Below, one piece after another: positions 16,901 to 24,988 of a stretch of 64,000 nucleotides of DNA (within the stretch, counting starts at the first letter, position 1; the number at the start of each line of letters is the position of its first letter). The stretch is taken from the NCBI GenBank assembly GCA_002310215.1, contig DBYR01000041.1, positions 35,661 through 99,660 of the forward strand, written 5' to 3'. The position numbers and the translations under genes are program-made. The DNA is from Bacteroidales bacterium UBA1181 (lineage in GTDB: Bacteria > Bacteroidota > Bacteroidia > Bacteroidales > Paludibacteraceae). The notes beneath the pieces were generated by a model. The model worked only from the letters and a program-made list of their open reading frames with translations. It searched no databases and was not told where the DNA came from.

Positions 16901-17822
16901 GGTCAAATGGCACCTCATTCTCCTGCCCCATCTTCTGCGTGGAGAAGATCGCTCCGTTGTAGCTATACAACATCGTGGAGTGGTTAAACACGACGGAGAA
17001 AGGCGCAATGAACTTATTGATGGAAGGGATATCGTTCATGGTATCGTACTCCTTCAACTCCTCGTTCAGCTCCTTCAGCCAAATCTCCAGTTCATGGTCA
17101 ATGTAGGCAAGGTTCAGGCCATACATCGCACCGAACTCAGCCAGTTTGCTCTTGAGATGCCCCACATAGGAGTAGAGTCTGCCCTTCTGCTGGATGGAGA
17201 GGTTGCTGACCGCTTGGTACAACGATGGATTATTCGCCTCGCTGAACTGTGTGGAGGAGAAGAGCAACGTCTCGGGCGACGTGGCGCCGATCACCTTATG
17301 ATCGAACTTGATGATGTCGATGAAAGGCTCCAGACGATCGTCCGGTGTATCCGCAGGCACAGTTGGGTCGCACCATAAACGTCTGTTCAACAGCAACATA
17401 TTACCGAATGCGCCCTTCGGCTCATAAATATGGGAGGTCTCCTTGACCGATTTACCGTCGGAGTAGGTCAGCTTCACGCGACGCACCTCAATCTTCTCGT
17501 CGAAGAGCGCGATTGCCGTGATGAGCTTGCGCCATTGGTCGAGCAGGCTGGTATAGAAGATGTTGATGGACTGCGTGTTATCAGACCTGATCTTTCCTGC
17601 ATGGACCAAAGCATATTTGAACAAATAGACGCGGGCGAAGACCGAAGGCACACCCGACACGAAGGCGTTCAAGCCCTCCTTGTTATCCTTATCGAGGGCG
17701 GAACCCGTATCGATTTCGTCCGTAATGGTTTTTATTTCAAGCGGATTCCACTGATTAGCGTCGCTACAAGCGATTTCCTTACCCTTATTTACATCTATAA
17801 CTAAAGCTTTATTTTCAGCCAT
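13938..17822 (-). CDS. giant Hsp70/actin-fold (ASKHA) ATPase-like protein
   Basis: 1294 residues. The N-terminal ~570 residues belong to no family I recognise. Then VLGVDFGSTNSSVAYC (~577-592) is a clear phosphate-1 motif and LLCFDIGGSTSDISAL (~912-927) a phosphate-2 motif of the Hsp70/actin superfamily. Between them, at ~815-858, is a low-complexity Gly/Leu/Ser tract with repeats such as GLGGGLGSGLGG. Such a tract is unusual inside an ATPase fold and could be a flexible loop. Known relatives in layout include SrfB-type proteins. It is encoded 17 bases after the tubulin-like gene. It could be a chaperone-like or filament-forming ATPase at the core of the operon's complex. No transmembrane segment is seen. 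Confidence 0.7.
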   Translation of the reverse strand: MAENKALVIDVNKGKEIACSDANQWNPLEIKTITDEIDTGSALDKDNKEGLNAFVSGVPSVFARVYLFKYALVHAGKIRSDNTQSINIFYTSLLDQWRKLITAIALFDEKIEVRRVKLTYSDGKSVKETSHIYEPKGAFGNMLLLNRRLWCDPTVPADTPDDRLEPFIDIIKFDHKVIGATSPETLLFSSTQFSEANNPSLYQAVSNLSIQQKGRLYSYVGHLKSKLAEFGAMYGLNLAYIDHELEIWLKELNEELKEYDTMNDIPSINKFIAPFSVVFNHSTMLYSYNGAIFSTQKMGQENEVPFDPKTLLLPKDSEIAQILTRPYTATHPNALDKYPLHLLKARVEGDEGYAYFALPLSADGLKVFGNNVGQLLQENVDGSNMEIRSTLTATYDPSLKIDNLKVLLKIRLSGESSEQGADINEVYTVKEHPIQKKDLMIWPNFVKDKWCRYFLYSELPHDTHSSNCPFTANPIAACPSKGAMRMLLDEKEQPVFLSNGDLLATDKRVNAQLLVSARKMIDNPYKYEIFESKLPYYGLALTCGDKPAGFLVIKYGSQGDSQLPRNMYGASASDTVNAVLGVDFGSTNSSVAYCLENRSPEAFSFHNKCVSLLQNSHSPKEDESGNHDTKCVERNIFFFQRRELGSNAIKSILSIHDKSRIDLSKGEAESLQREVVGGFPCLENELPISSVSEQRINLLFDDDVTAELVHNMKWADSAIDIAYRKAYLRTLLLQIYAELYDKDFAPIVPNKIRWSYPSSFTFELMNQYSQIWESMKDVYPFDGEDGDKYQRPIISSPNLARASVLGGGLGDAPSNEGGLGGLLGSSAGLEGLSGLGGGLGGGLGSGLGGGLGSGTNGGLGSHANDVRPQVIDLSPKKELVRFGFKTINMDGNYSMTEANAVANKFANNIDRQSLLLCFDIGGSTSDISALCQMYDERRVASCAMVKQNSIRFAAQNVSRATQYASVTFKNVLLSVCQQAGWSIPGLNVGENRYSAETAAFYFDQVVDRMGVQDLPAFYKKISTDCQGLMCANLFVTGLIMFYAGQITRMLVDEVRKSDEAPDNNFRPVVYLKTAGKGARIFEWLSCINKGLAENYYRTSYLAGLAGTVESNAAIEQSAGQFIYDVNVSEFTRGEASNDIKYEVSMGLVASNSKLLVPSEEKIIECMGEDNFYVVNSESQERVALKFDDGVSSDMFRYLGSNFMCPQRGQYVKFQNFVNIFYMVASNFGISKFFSQNEILDFLRNMELNRYIKEMPEYQMAMRKNDYNKPFGFLYPPIILEGMNFLDEFLLKKIK

Positions 17823-17839
17823 AATTCTTCAATTAAACA

Positions 17840-19546
17840 TTAGACAAACTTTTGGGCGATCGTGATCGCATTGTATAAGTGAGCAAGAAATTTCTCTTTG
17901 ATCGTGGTCAAATGCTGCTCCTGTTCCTTCGGTTCAGCCTTCGTCTTCAAGATCGTGATCAACTTGTTATAGCTGGTCTCACCGCCTATGCCGATGATAC
18001 CCGACTCGGTAGGCCAGTTATGCGCCTCCTCCACGAAGATGTTGCCTGGGTCGAAGTCCTTGCTTCTCAGACGCACAGGGTCGCTCTCGAAGGCATCCTT
18101 CTTGAAGATGAAGTTGCTACCGTTCAGCGAATCAAAGATCTGGTAGATCCAGCCCCTACGCAGCTTGGAGTTGACCACTGAGTAGGCGAACTGACGCATG
18201 TACTTATCGATCTGATCCATCTCCTCGATCTCAAGGCCCGTCTCATAGTGGTATTTGTTCTTAATGTCCTCGTTCTGGTTCAAGAAATCGATGAAGGCCT
18301 TGGTGCCGTGGATATCCTCGTCGAAGGCCGCCTGATGCTTGGAAAGGATCACATGGGCGAAGGAGAGGAAGGCACCGAGCTTATTGGTGAAGATATCCGC
18401 CAACTGCTCCTTGCCTGGGCCTCCCACGAAGGTGCTGCCCACAAAGTTATAGGTTTGGGTACCCGGTATCTGTTCCACCCCGTGGAAATAATACTGGGCC
18501 TCCGCATTGTTCAATTCGTTCTCGTCCCGGTTGAAGAAATCGTATGCGGCCGAAGCGCACAACAACTCCACCACATGGCAAGCATTGCGTTGCTCGTTAC
18601 CGCCCGTGACCGTCTTCACGCTCGTGGTGTTGGTGTAATCGGACGAGCCGAAAGGCCATCCCACATGGTAGAGTGAGCGGTAACACTCCTTCACCGTCGC
18701 GTCGTTCTGGTAGAACTGGAGGGCCGCCTGACTGTTCACAGGGAAGAGCTTGGCGTCCGCCACGATACCTTTCTCCGCCTTCCGTTGCTTCTCATCCGGA
18801 CTGGCAAAGGTGAAGTATTGCGTGAGCAATGTCGTGGCGAACTTCATATCTTGGAAGTTCAGGGAGAACTTGCCTTGGATCGCTATCGCCTGCTTGAAGG
18901 CCATCGGGAGGATAGGAATCGAGCTGGCGCCCGTGCCACCGAAGACGGAGCCGAAGATGAAGACGCGCGCCTGCTTGCCCGCCTCCGCCATCTTATCGAG
19001 GAACTCGATCAGCTCGCAATCCTGCTTGTTGGCCGTGTTCTTGTTGAGGGTGACGTTCCGCGCCGCCTCGATGATGCCATGGTACATCAACATGCTGCCC
19101 AAGTGGGTCTGCGCGCGGAAACCATGCGCCAGATCGAACTGCTGCACGCTATCCTTCTCCAAGAAGAGATCGGAGAGGTCCTCATTGTCCATCTTCAACT
19201 GCTCGTCCTGATTCGGAACGGAAGATAGATTGTCATAATTATCCCTCGACTTATCCTTGTCCCCGAAGCTGGTATAGAAACTGTACAGCTTCAGCTTGGC
19301 GGAGAAGAACGTGTTATGATTCGGGTTACCCTCCTCATTGGAGCCCTTCTTCCGCTTGATGGAGGAATACAAATGGATCAGACTCTCCGTCCGCTCCTTG
19401 TTACCATTCTGGGCATCGGTATCCAACGTCAACACGTTGATCTCCTTGTCGTCGAACAGTCCGACCGCGCACAGGTGGACAAACGATTCGAGACACCGCA
19501 TGCCCGTGCCCCCAATGGCTATCACAAAATATTTACTGTCATTCAT
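17840..19546 (-). CDS. tubulin/FtsZ-like GTPase
   Basis: 568 residues. The start (YFVIAIGGTGMRCLESFVHL, with INVLTLDTDAQNGN) is a Rossmann-type beginning in which the glycine loop precedes a DTD segment, as in tubulin-like proteins. Residues 196-209 (FIFGSVFGGTGASS) contain GGTGAS, corresponding to the tubulin signature GGGTGSG that binds GTP phosphates. This fits the bacterial Tubulin-like (Tubulin_2) group rather than FtsZ, given the length and the divergent loops. The C-terminal ~350 residues are of unclear fold. The gene lies between a small membrane protein gene and the giant Hsp70-like gene. It may polymerise or act as a GTP-dependent sensor. Confidence 0.75.
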   Translation of the reverse strand: MNDSKYFVIAIGGTGMRCLESFVHLCAVGLFDDKEINVLTLDTDAQNGNKERTESLIHLYSSIKRKKGSNEEGNPNHNTFFSAKLKLYSFYTSFGDKDKSRDNYDNLSSVPNQDEQLKMDNEDLSDLFLEKDSVQQFDLAHGFRAQTHLGSMLMYHGIIEAARNVTLNKNTANKQDCELIEFLDKMAEAGKQARVFIFGSVFGGTGASSIPILPMAFKQAIAIQGKFSLNFQDMKFATTLLTQYFTFASPDEKQRKAEKGIVADAKLFPVNSQAALQFYQNDATVKECYRSLYHVGWPFGSSDYTNTTSVKTVTGGNEQRNACHVVELLCASAAYDFFNRDENELNNAEAQYYFHGVEQIPGTQTYNFVGSTFVGGPGKEQLADIFTNKLGAFLSFAHVILSKHQAAFDEDIHGTKAFIDFLNQNEDIKNKYHYETGLEIEEMDQIDKYMRQFAYSVVNSKLRRGWIYQIFDSLNGSNFIFKKDAFESDPVRLRSKDFDPGNIFVEEAHNWPTESGIIGIGGETSYNKLITILKTKAEPKEQEQHLTTIKEKFLAHLYNAITIAQKFV

Positions 19547-19561
19547 ATCTTCTCATTCAAA

Positions 19562-19903
19562 TTAGAACCATGTTTCTATCTTCTTTCCCTTGCTGACCTT
19601 GCTGAGGAGGAAGCCCACCACAACGTACAATGCGGAGAACCCCACACCGGCTATCACCATGTGGATCAAGTAATTATTGGCCCTCGAAGGGATGCGGATG
19701 CCTCGCAACTCCAAGAAATAATTCAGCAAAAGGCCTATCAATAGGCTGAAAACCATTAGGAACCAAAAATAGCGCTTCCTTTTCCCCACATCCGAACGGT
19801 CCGGCTCATAATTCACTTTGTTGGACAATAACAAGGCCAATAAGAAGGACACGATACACACGACACCTGCAATCAGGTAGGCAGTCACAACTGTTGTTTG
19901 CAT
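19562..19903 (-). CDS. small three-helix membrane protein
   Basis: 113 residues with three clear hydrophobic segments at about 7-27, 46-64 and 79-102, separated by a basic loop (RSDVGKRKRYF) and ending in a basic tail (SKGKKIETWF). No family recognised. It sits 15 bases before the tubulin-like gene and 40 bases after the lipoprotein gene, so it may link the cytoplasmic NTPases to the envelope. Confidence 0.65.
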   Translation of the reverse strand: MQTTVVTAYLIAGVVCIVSFLLALLLSNKVNYEPDRSDVGKRKRYFWFLMVFSLLIGLLLNYFLELRGIRIPSRANNYLIHMVIAGVGFSALYVVVGFLLSKVSKGKKIETWF

Positions 19904-19943
19904 AAATCACTCTATTTTAATTATTTATTATTCTAATATTTTA

Positions 19944-21533
19944 TCAATATGCCTTGATGTAGTAGGTATAGATGACCCGACCCGACGGGCTCACACCCTC
20001 CGCCTGCAACGTGTTACGCAAGGACTCCGCGATGGAGCTGTTCGTCCTCGCCACATCCTTCCAGATGAAATAGTTCTTCATCTTATCATAATTGATGTCA
20101 CATTCACCGATGACGAGTTCAATCTTCAGCAGGTCACCTGCGGAGACATCCATGTTCTCGCCATTGAATTTGTTGGAGAAATCGATAGCGATCTCCTTCT
20201 GCGACGCATCTCCCTCCACAGGGATGAGCTGCATCTCGAACATATCCTTCACCTCACGGGTAGCGCGTGGCTCGGCATAGCGATACTCTGGCTTCAGCTC
20301 GCCGGTCACCGGATCATAATACAACTCCGTATACTTGTTACCACACATGTCGACGATCTTCTCCCCCTCTTCGGTGATCACCTTAGGCGGGCATGTCAAT
20401 GCCTTCTGGTAATGCGCATAGGCGGCGAAATCCTCCTGCACGTTCGTCACACGAATCCGCAGATCCTTGATGGTATAGGAATCCTCGTTCAACACCTTCA
20501 GGAAGAGCTTGCTCAGAAAATGCTTGAAACGGTCTGCGCGGGGAACACCCTCCTCCCGCATGGCGTCCGCATTCTTCTTGATCTCCCCCCAAGCGGCATT
20601 GCAGGGGTAGAACTCCCACCCCTCCGTCGAGCGATTGATGTACATGGCTACGGACGGATCGCTCTCGTTCACCACAGAGACCAGATCCTCTCCCTTTCCG
20701 TCATGGTAATTACCGCCTTGGGTGGCGCTCGCATACTTGGTCTCCAATGAATAAGAGCGGCTGGTAAGCAAGAAATTGCGGTAGGCGACTGGCCTTCCCA
20801 CCAACGCTTGGTCGACCTTCTCCCTCAGGGTTCCCTTCGCATCGTCGAACAAGACGAAATAGAGGTGTTTGTCCTTCATATCTGTCTTGTTGACCGGTTC
20901 CTTATAGTCCATCACATAGAAATAGACCTGCCCGCCCGAACGGAGCCATTGGGTGAAATATTGCGACGCATAGGCGCTGTATTGGATCTTGGCGCCCGAG
21001 CTCACCGCTCCACCTTTAGGCGCCCCATAGGAGACGCCCTTCTTGCCTGAATTGACAATCATTGGCCGCAAATACGGGCATCCGGCCTCCTGTTGCTCAT
21101 ACTCCTCCAAGTCGGAGATCAGCAACGCCAACTTGCGCTCGGAGACGATTTGCCGGAAGGAAGCCTCGATAGGTGCCATGATATCCTTGTACTCCACATT
21201 GACGATTCTGTTGAACAGGTCTTTCTTCGTCAGGTTCAAAGTGTTAATCTGCGAGTTACCCAATCCGTAGGAGTTCCATTCCCCATCCACCTTGTTCGTT
21301 ATCGCCTCCAGGTAACACCTTAGCGTCTCGTCCTGATAGGCATAATTCATTCCGTCAGACAAATCAAAATAGACGGAGTAGCCATTGCGGAAAGAATCTT
21401 GCTCCGCCACGCCCTGCTCATGGTACTGCTCCAAGTATGTGGTCATGAAATTGTCGTCAACACCAGACCCGCATCCCCATAATGCGGCCATGAGGGGAAC
21501 CGCCATCCACTTCAAACACTTTTTTCTGTTCAT
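19944..21533 (-). CDS. lipoprotein with a vWA-like motif, first gene of the nine-gene operon
   Basis: 529 residues from the ATG at 21533, chosen because it gives a proper lipoprotein signal (basic start, hydrophobic core, LWGC with Cys21); the 22 codons upstream add nothing. After the Cys comes a beta-alpha region starting SVYFDLSDGMNYAY, where DLSDG (57-61) resembles a DxSxG/MIDAS-type loop, and later KLALLISDLEEYE, as in a Rossmann-like vWA fold. The middle and C-terminal parts have no recognised domain. It would sit in the inner or outer membrane facing the periplasm or surface, giving the system an envelope-exposed sensor. A promoter lies ~125-155 bases upstream. Confidence 0.65.
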   Translation of the reverse strand: MNRKKCLKWMAVPLMAALWGCGSGVDDNFMTTYLEQYHEQGVAEQDSFRNGYSVYFDLSDGMNYAYQDETLRCYLEAITNKVDGEWNSYGLGNSQINTLNLTKKDLFNRIVNVEYKDIMAPIEASFRQIVSERKLALLISDLEEYEQQEAGCPYLRPMIVNSGKKGVSYGAPKGGAVSSGAKIQYSAYASQYFTQWLRSGGQVYFYVMDYKEPVNKTDMKDKHLYFVLFDDAKGTLREKVDQALVGRPVAYRNFLLTSRSYSLETKYASATQGGNYHDGKGEDLVSVVNESDPSVAMYINRSTEGWEFYPCNAAWGEIKKNADAMREEGVPRADRFKHFLSKLFLKVLNEDSYTIKDLRIRVTNVQEDFAAYAHYQKALTCPPKVITEEGEKIVDMCGNKYTELYYDPVTGELKPEYRYAEPRATREVKDMFEMQLIPVEGDASQKEIAIDFSNKFNGENMDVSAGDLLKIELVIGECDINYDKMKNYFIWKDVARTNSSIAESLRNTLQAEGVSPSGRVIYTYYIKAY

Positions 21534-21657
21534 AAATCTTTCAATTACCATGGACTCCGAACGCCCGCAGCCCATTATTCCTTTATTCCTATAATTCAAT
21601 TACTAACGCATCTTTCACCCTCTTTTCTTCTTAGAAGAAACAGAATGGTACATTACG

Positions 21658-21688
21658 CAAATATAAAAAAATATGCGATAGATAACAA
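21658..21688 (-). promoter_or_regulatory. promoter of the nine-gene operon
   Basis: On the minus strand TATATTTG (21658-21665) is a perfect TAnnTTTG, with TTGT or ATTG about 19-20 bases upstream. The predicted start near 21651 gives a leader of ~117 bases to the lipoprotein ATG. It is the only strong promoter-like element seen for the operon. Confidence 0.5.
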
Positions 21689-21770
21689 TATTTTTATACC
21701 CGAAGAATCAAAGATCTACCACAATTCACAATTCGTCATTCTTAATTCATGACGCTTAATTCTCAACTCC

Positions 21771-21802
21771 TTTGCATCATCCACAAGAAAAACTTACCTT
21801 TA
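21771..21802 (+). promoter_or_regulatory. promoter of the HAD hydrolase gene
   Basis: TTTG (21771-21774), a 20-base spacer, then TACCTTTA (21795-21802), one base off the -7 consensus. It lies just before the ATG at 21825. Confidence 0.5.
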
Positions 21803-21824
21803 CGCGGAAAAAAAGAGGAATATC

Positions 21825-22454
21825 ATGATAAAAAACATACTATTCGACCTGGGAGGCGTCATCGTGGACATAGACATGGAGAAGCTCACACGAGGTTTCT
21901 ACTCGCTCGGCATGTCCAAATGGTTCCTGTGGCTGCGCAAGAGGACCATCAAGAAATACTTCTCCCGTTATATGTGCGGGACAATCAGCACGCCGGACTT
22001 CGTGGCTTGGATGAAGAGCCACTGCGGAAAGAATACAACTGACGAGGAGGTGAAGGATATGTTCAACAGCGTGCTCGTCGCCCTACCCGACCATATCCTC
22101 GGCATGATTGACCAACTGCACGTACAGTACCCGACCTACTTGCTCAGCAACATCAACGACCTGCACTACAACGCAGTGCTCGACCGCTGGTTCGGTGGCG
22201 AACGGGCGAACATCACCCAACACTTCGACAAAGTCTTCTTCAGCCATGAGATGGGTCTGGAGAAGCCCGACCCGGAGATCTTCAAGCAGGTAATCAAAGA
22301 GAGCGGCATCCGTCCGGAAGAGACCATCTTCATCGACGACACCCAGGAGAACCTCGACAGCGCCAAACAGCTGGGCTTCCAAACCCTGCTGGCGGATAGG
22401 GAACGGAAGTGGGAGAAGACGTTGCATGACCTGCTTTCGCAACAAACCAATTAA
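21825..22454 (+). CDS. HAD-superfamily hydrolase (subfamily IA phosphatase)
   Basis: 209 residues. All four HAD motifs are visible: FDLGGVIVDID (motif I, catalytic Asp near residue 8), LLSNIND (motif II), EKPDPEIF (motif III Lys) and IFIDDTQEN (motif IV). The cap region between motifs I and II is short and helical, as in subfamily IA. Such enzymes remove phosphate from small sugar phosphates or nucleotides; the substrate cannot be read from the sequence. Followed 34 bases later by a flavin reductase gene on the same strand. Confidence 0.85.
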   Translation: MIKNILFDLGGVIVDIDMEKLTRGFYSLGMSKWFLWLRKRTIKKYFSRYMCGTISTPDFVAWMKSHCGKNTTDEEVKDMFNSVLVALPDHILGMIDQLHVQYPTYLLSNINDLHYNAVLDRWFGGERANITQHFDKVFFSHEMGLEKPDPEIFKQVIKESGIRPEETIFIDDTQENLDSAKQLGFQTLLADRERKWEKTLHDLLSQQTN

Positions 22455-22488
22455 AACACAGAATAATAAATTTTTAACCAGACAATAA

Positions 22489-23049
22489 ATGAAGAACTTT
22501 AAACCCGGTCCGTGGATGCTCCCCCTCCCGGTACTGATCATAGGCACCTACGACGCCAACGGCAAGGCCAACGCCATGAACGCCGCCTGGGGAGGCCAAT
22601 GGGAGGAGAACGAGATCATGATCTGCATGGGCGCCCACGCCACGACGGATAACCTGAACCGCTGCGGAGAGTTCACCGTGGCCTTCGGTACCGAGGAGAC
22701 CCTGACCGCCTGCGACTACGTGGGTATCGTAAGCGCCAAGAAAGTACCCAATAAGATGGAGAAGACTGGATGGAAGGAGAGCAAGGCGCCTCACGTGAAC
22801 GCACCTGTGTTCGACGTCTTCCCCATGACCTTGGAGTGCCGCATCAAAGAGAAGGTCGGTGCGGACGAGAACGGCTACAACATCATCGCGGAGATCGTGA
22901 ACATCCTCGCAGACGAGAAGTGTCTCGCAGAGGATGGGAAGCCGGACGTAGAGAAGATGCACCTCATCGCCTACGACCCGATCCACAAGGGCTATATCCG
23001 CCTCGGACAGACTGTCGGCAAAGCCTTCCACGACGGTAAGAACCTTTAA
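22489..23049 (+). CDS. flavin reductase-like FMN-binding split-barrel protein
   Basis: 186 residues. MLPLPVLIIGTYDANGKANAMNAAWGG is typical of the FMN-binding flavin reductase-like family in Bacteroidales, with SAKKVPNKMEKTGW and GYIRLGQTVGKAFHDGK further on. Members bind FMN and reduce flavin or act as small oxidoreductases; the physiological partner is unknown. It is probably co-transcribed with the HAD gene upstream and the protease gene 25 bases downstream. Confidence 0.85.
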   Translation: MKNFKPGPWMLPLPVLIIGTYDANGKANAMNAAWGGQWEENEIMICMGAHATTDNLNRCGEFTVAFGTEETLTACDYVGIVSAKKVPNKMEKTGWKESKAPHVNAPVFDVFPMTLECRIKEKVGADENGYNIIAEIVNILADEKCLAEDGKPDVEKMHLIAYDPIHKGYIRLGQTVGKAFHDGKNL

Positions 23050-23074
23050 CACAAACTTTTATAATCAGACAACA

Positions 23075-24289
23075 ATGTCAGCAAAAAAATTAAACACCTC
23101 CATCCAACTGGAGAAGGACCTCTTCAAACAAATATATAAATCCATGCAGGGGGATGTCCTGCAAGAAATCATCAAGGCGACCCGCATACCTTCCAAGCAG
23201 AACTACTGGAAAAACTCGCTGGAAGGCCATAGCATCAAAGTGGACGAAAAACTCCTGAACAAATACTACAACCTCTTCAACGAGGTGAAGAACAAACTGG
23301 GCTTCAAGGAGAAGGTGGACTTCTACATCACAGGATGCTCCGAAGTCAACGCATTCGCCATCATGGCGCAGGAGAAGGACGAAGCGCATATCATCAACAT
23401 CAACTCCGCCCTGATCCAACTCATGACGGAAGAGGAGCTGAAGTTCGTCATCGGTCATGAGCTCGGCCACCTCATCAACCAGGACGCACGCCTGCTCAAC
23501 CTGGTGACCTTCGTCTTCCAGGACGGAGATATCCCCGTACTGCTCACGCACAAGATCAGGCTGTGGCAACAGCTCGCCGAATTGGTGGCGGACCGCTACG
23601 GATACATGGCGGTCGGAAACCTAAATAGCTGCATATCAGCCTTTTTCAAGATGTCTTCCGGACTCGACTTCGACAAGATGGGCATCGACTTCGACTCCTT
23701 CATCAAGGAGAACATCAAACGTCTGAACTACTTCAAGGAAGAAGAGGGTCTCAGCTGCGACGACCACCCGATCAACCCGATCCGTGTGGAGGCCATCCAC
23801 CTCTTCTCCGAGGCGCAGAACGACAAGGAACTGACCGAAAAGATGCAGGGACTCATCGAGATACTCATGAAGGTGCGCAGCTCCGAACTCGACAAGAACC
23901 TCTCCGTCTTCATCGCCACGGCAGGTCTCATCATCGCCTCCTGCGACGGCTACATCAACCCGAACGAGACCGACCAGATACTGGACAACCTCGCCGCCCT
24001 GCAGATATTTCCTATCCAATACATCGAGGAACTCTCCAAACAGAACATCTCGAAACTATTCGAGGAGTCCGTCAAGAACATCCTGGAGATCAACCCTACC
24101 CTACGTGACACCATGTTGCTCTACATCATGGGCATCATCATCGCGGACAAACGGTTCGACCCGAAGGAGCTCGACCTCCTCTACAACATCGGCGAAGACC
24201 TTCTCGGCTACTCCCGCAAGGAGATCGCCCACTACTTCGCCGCAGCCATCCAAGAGGGCTTCACACCTAGTCACGAAGGACTGAAATGA
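23075..24289 (+). CDS. M48-family metalloprotease fused to a TerB-like domain
   Basis: 404 residues with no signal peptide or membrane segment. VIGHELGHLINQDA (zinc HExxH at ~127-131) and ELVADRYGY (third ligand Glu ~170) define an M48-type zinc peptidase. The last ~130 residues (LSVFIATAGLIIASCDGYINPNETDQIL, then IMGIIIADKRFDPKELDLL) read as a TerB-like alpha-helical domain with acidic metal-binding loops. TerB domains occur with tellurite-resistance-type and other conflict or stress systems. The gene is transcribed away from the nine-gene operon, only two genes from its promoter, so a functional tie is possible but unproven. Confidence 0.75.
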   Translation: MSAKKLNTSIQLEKDLFKQIYKSMQGDVLQEIIKATRIPSKQNYWKNSLEGHSIKVDEKLLNKYYNLFNEVKNKLGFKEKVDFYITGCSEVNAFAIMAQEKDEAHIININSALIQLMTEEELKFVIGHELGHLINQDARLLNLVTFVFQDGDIPVLLTHKIRLWQQLAELVADRYGYMAVGNLNSCISAFFKMSSGLDFDKMGIDFDSFIKENIKRLNYFKEEEGLSCDDHPINPIRVEAIHLFSEAQNDKELTEKMQGLIEILMKVRSSELDKNLSVFIATAGLIIASCDGYINPNETDQILDNLAALQIFPIQYIEELSKQNISKLFEESVKNILEINPTLRDTMLLYIMGIIIADKRFDPKELDLLYNIGEDLLGYSRKEIAHYFAAAIQEGFTPSHEGLK

Positions 24290-24519
24290 GGCGTATGCAC
24301 CCCAATGTAGATAACCTATATTAATTTTTTACGTTAAATTTTAATTGAAATAAATCAATAAATAGCGGATAAAGGAAATTACCAGGCAATAATTTGACAT
24401 AGACTAAAAAAAAACAACTATATTAGAGCGTTTTTTAATAGGGTCAAGTACCTTTCATGCTCACTCTACGTGGAATGGGTTGTGGAAGGTATGAAGTATT
24501 AACATAAAATAATTACACC

Positions 24520-24984
24520 ATGAGAAAGAAGTGTTTATTAGCATTGGCAACAATGGGGGTATGGGGTGCTGTTTGCGCAACTCCATCTTTTGTGACAATC
24601 GAGTTCAAAGATCTCACAAAGAAATCATTTGTTTTAGCGGAATCACCAACATTCCAGTACAGGAACGACAGTTTAGTGGTAAACGGAAGCGCATCGACCG
24701 CTTATGCGTTCGACAACGTCCAGAAGTACTTCTTTGAGAGTGAATTGTCAGGAATACCTGCCATCGAATCGAACGAGGTACGCGTCACTTACCTTGACAA
24801 CCAAAACATTCTGGTAGAGGGTCTGAAAGCCGACTCTCAAGTTGAATTGTTCTCCTTGTTGGGTCAACTGATTGAAAAGAAGAGCACAAAAGATGGCGAA
24901 GCGCTTCAATTCAAATTGCCTAACGACAAAGGTGTCTATGTTTTGAAAGTGGACAATCAATCTATCAAAATCGTAAAAAAGTAA
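24520..24984 (+). CDS. small secreted protein with a T9SS-type C-terminal domain
   Basis: 154 residues with a signal peptide (MRKKCLLALATMGVWGAVCA). Residues ~85-154 look like a T9SS type A sorting domain: VEGLKADSQVELFSLLGQ, then LPNDKGVYVLKVDNQSIKIVKK. The short middle part (FVTIEFKDLTKKSFVLAESP) has no known domain. It precedes the next gene by four bases, so the two form an operon. Probably delivered across the outer membrane by the Por system and either released or anchored at the surface. Confidence 0.7.
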   Translation: MRKKCLLALATMGVWGAVCATPSFVTIEFKDLTKKSFVLAESPTFQYRNDSLVVNGSASTAYAFDNVQKYFFESELSGIPAIESNEVRVTYLDNQNILVEGLKADSQVELFSLLGQLIEKKSTKDGEALQFKLPNDKGVYVLKVDNQSIKIVKK

Positions 24985-24988
24985 AGTC

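Noticed and set aside
16431..17378. Plus-strand 315-codon frame
   Set aside because: Antisense to the giant Hsp70-like gene, with no recognisable domain.
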